Assembly: GCA_009767595.1 (NCBI GenBank)
Contig: VSDK01018725.1
Coordinates: 146,390-210,389, forward strand
Source: Symbiodinium kawagutii
Lineage: Eukaryota > Sar > Dinophyceae > Suessiales > Symbiodiniaceae
Direction: 5' to 3'
DNA length: 64,000 nt
Shown one piece after another: positions 63,720-64,000 of the stretch (position 1 is its first letter; each line of letters opens with the position of its first letter). The notes beneath the pieces were generated by a model. It was given only the letters and a program-made list of their open reading frames with translations. It was not told the origin of the DNA and ran no database searches. Both the position numbers and the translations under genes were made by a program.

Positions 63720-64000
63720 AAGCCATAAATATAATATATATATTTATATATATTTTGTTTAAAACAAATTACTATACTTTCAAAAAAAATAGAATAAAAT
63801 AAATAATTGAAGAAAAAAATATTATTTATAATAGAAAAAAAAACAAAAAAATATTTTAGATATAATTTAATATTTATGATATTAATAGATATATTTTTAT
63901 TAAATATTATTTTAAAAATATTTTTTATTAATAATATATTTAATTTTTATATTAATTATTATTTGTTTTATTATTTTTTAAATAATTATTATTATTTATA
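63720..64000. other. almost pure A/T terminal segment
   Basis: From about 63725 to the window end there are only a handful of G or C bases, with long A and T runs and TAATAT words. It begins 30 bases after the gene D stop. No gene or feature is recognised in it. Confidence 0.9.

Noticed and set aside
1..64000. tRNA, rRNA and snRNA genes
   Set aside because: No T-loop GGTTCRANNCC with a paired acceptor stem, and no conserved rRNA words were noticed by eye; a covariance search was not possible.

Overview
The window looks like nuclear DNA of a dinoflagellate, most likely a Suessiales/Symbiodiniaceae-type genome. Reasons: very low gene density, short exons scattered among long introns, dense short inverted-repeat elements that often sit exactly on splice sites, many satellites, and a Ty1/copia gag of the type I associate with dinoflagellates (PLTFDGQSS..F..ED.IDDW). 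No operons, rRNA, tRNA or CRISPR array were seen. Two N runs (11401-11450, 23633-23642) mark assembly gaps. Species cannot be fixed from sequence alone.

Layout. 1-9 kb: a plus-strand split gene (gene A) whose exons read as helical-repeat segments of the FASTK/RAP/octotricopeptide sort, mixed with minisatellites. 10.5-10.9 kb: a foldback element. 11.3-16.2 kb: isolated plus-strand exons, two of them next to inverted-repeat elements. 18.9 kb and 20.5-24.4 kb: a plus exon and a minus-strand split gene (gene B) whose exons chain in phase. 24.7-25.0 and 34.6-35.2 kb: the same satellite in opposite orientations. 28.7-31.4 kb: four different tandem arrays side by side. 32.0-32.8 kb: a broken Ty1/copia element, followed by decayed coding-like sequence. 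35-56 kb: scattered exons and many inverted-repeat elements. 56.7-57.8 kb: a G-rich minisatellite. 58.0-60.0 kb: a plus-strand gene with premature stops (gene C). 61.0-63.7 kb: a proline-rich plus-strand gene ending in GPSL/GPSP repeats (gene D). 63.72-64.0 kb: an abrupt, almost pure A/T tail.

Main result. At least four unrelated families of about 90-130 bp inverted-repeat elements recur throughout (F1-F4, names used only here). In each, one end carries GT and the other carries AG in splice-competent context, and several copies lie between open frames that join in phase when the element is removed as an intron. Exons at 47946-48133 and 61008-61171 have such elements at both borders. This is what intron-generating transposons (introners) would look like. 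Exon calls were made by eye from open frame, splice signals and phase; no product name was assigned where the family was not recognised.
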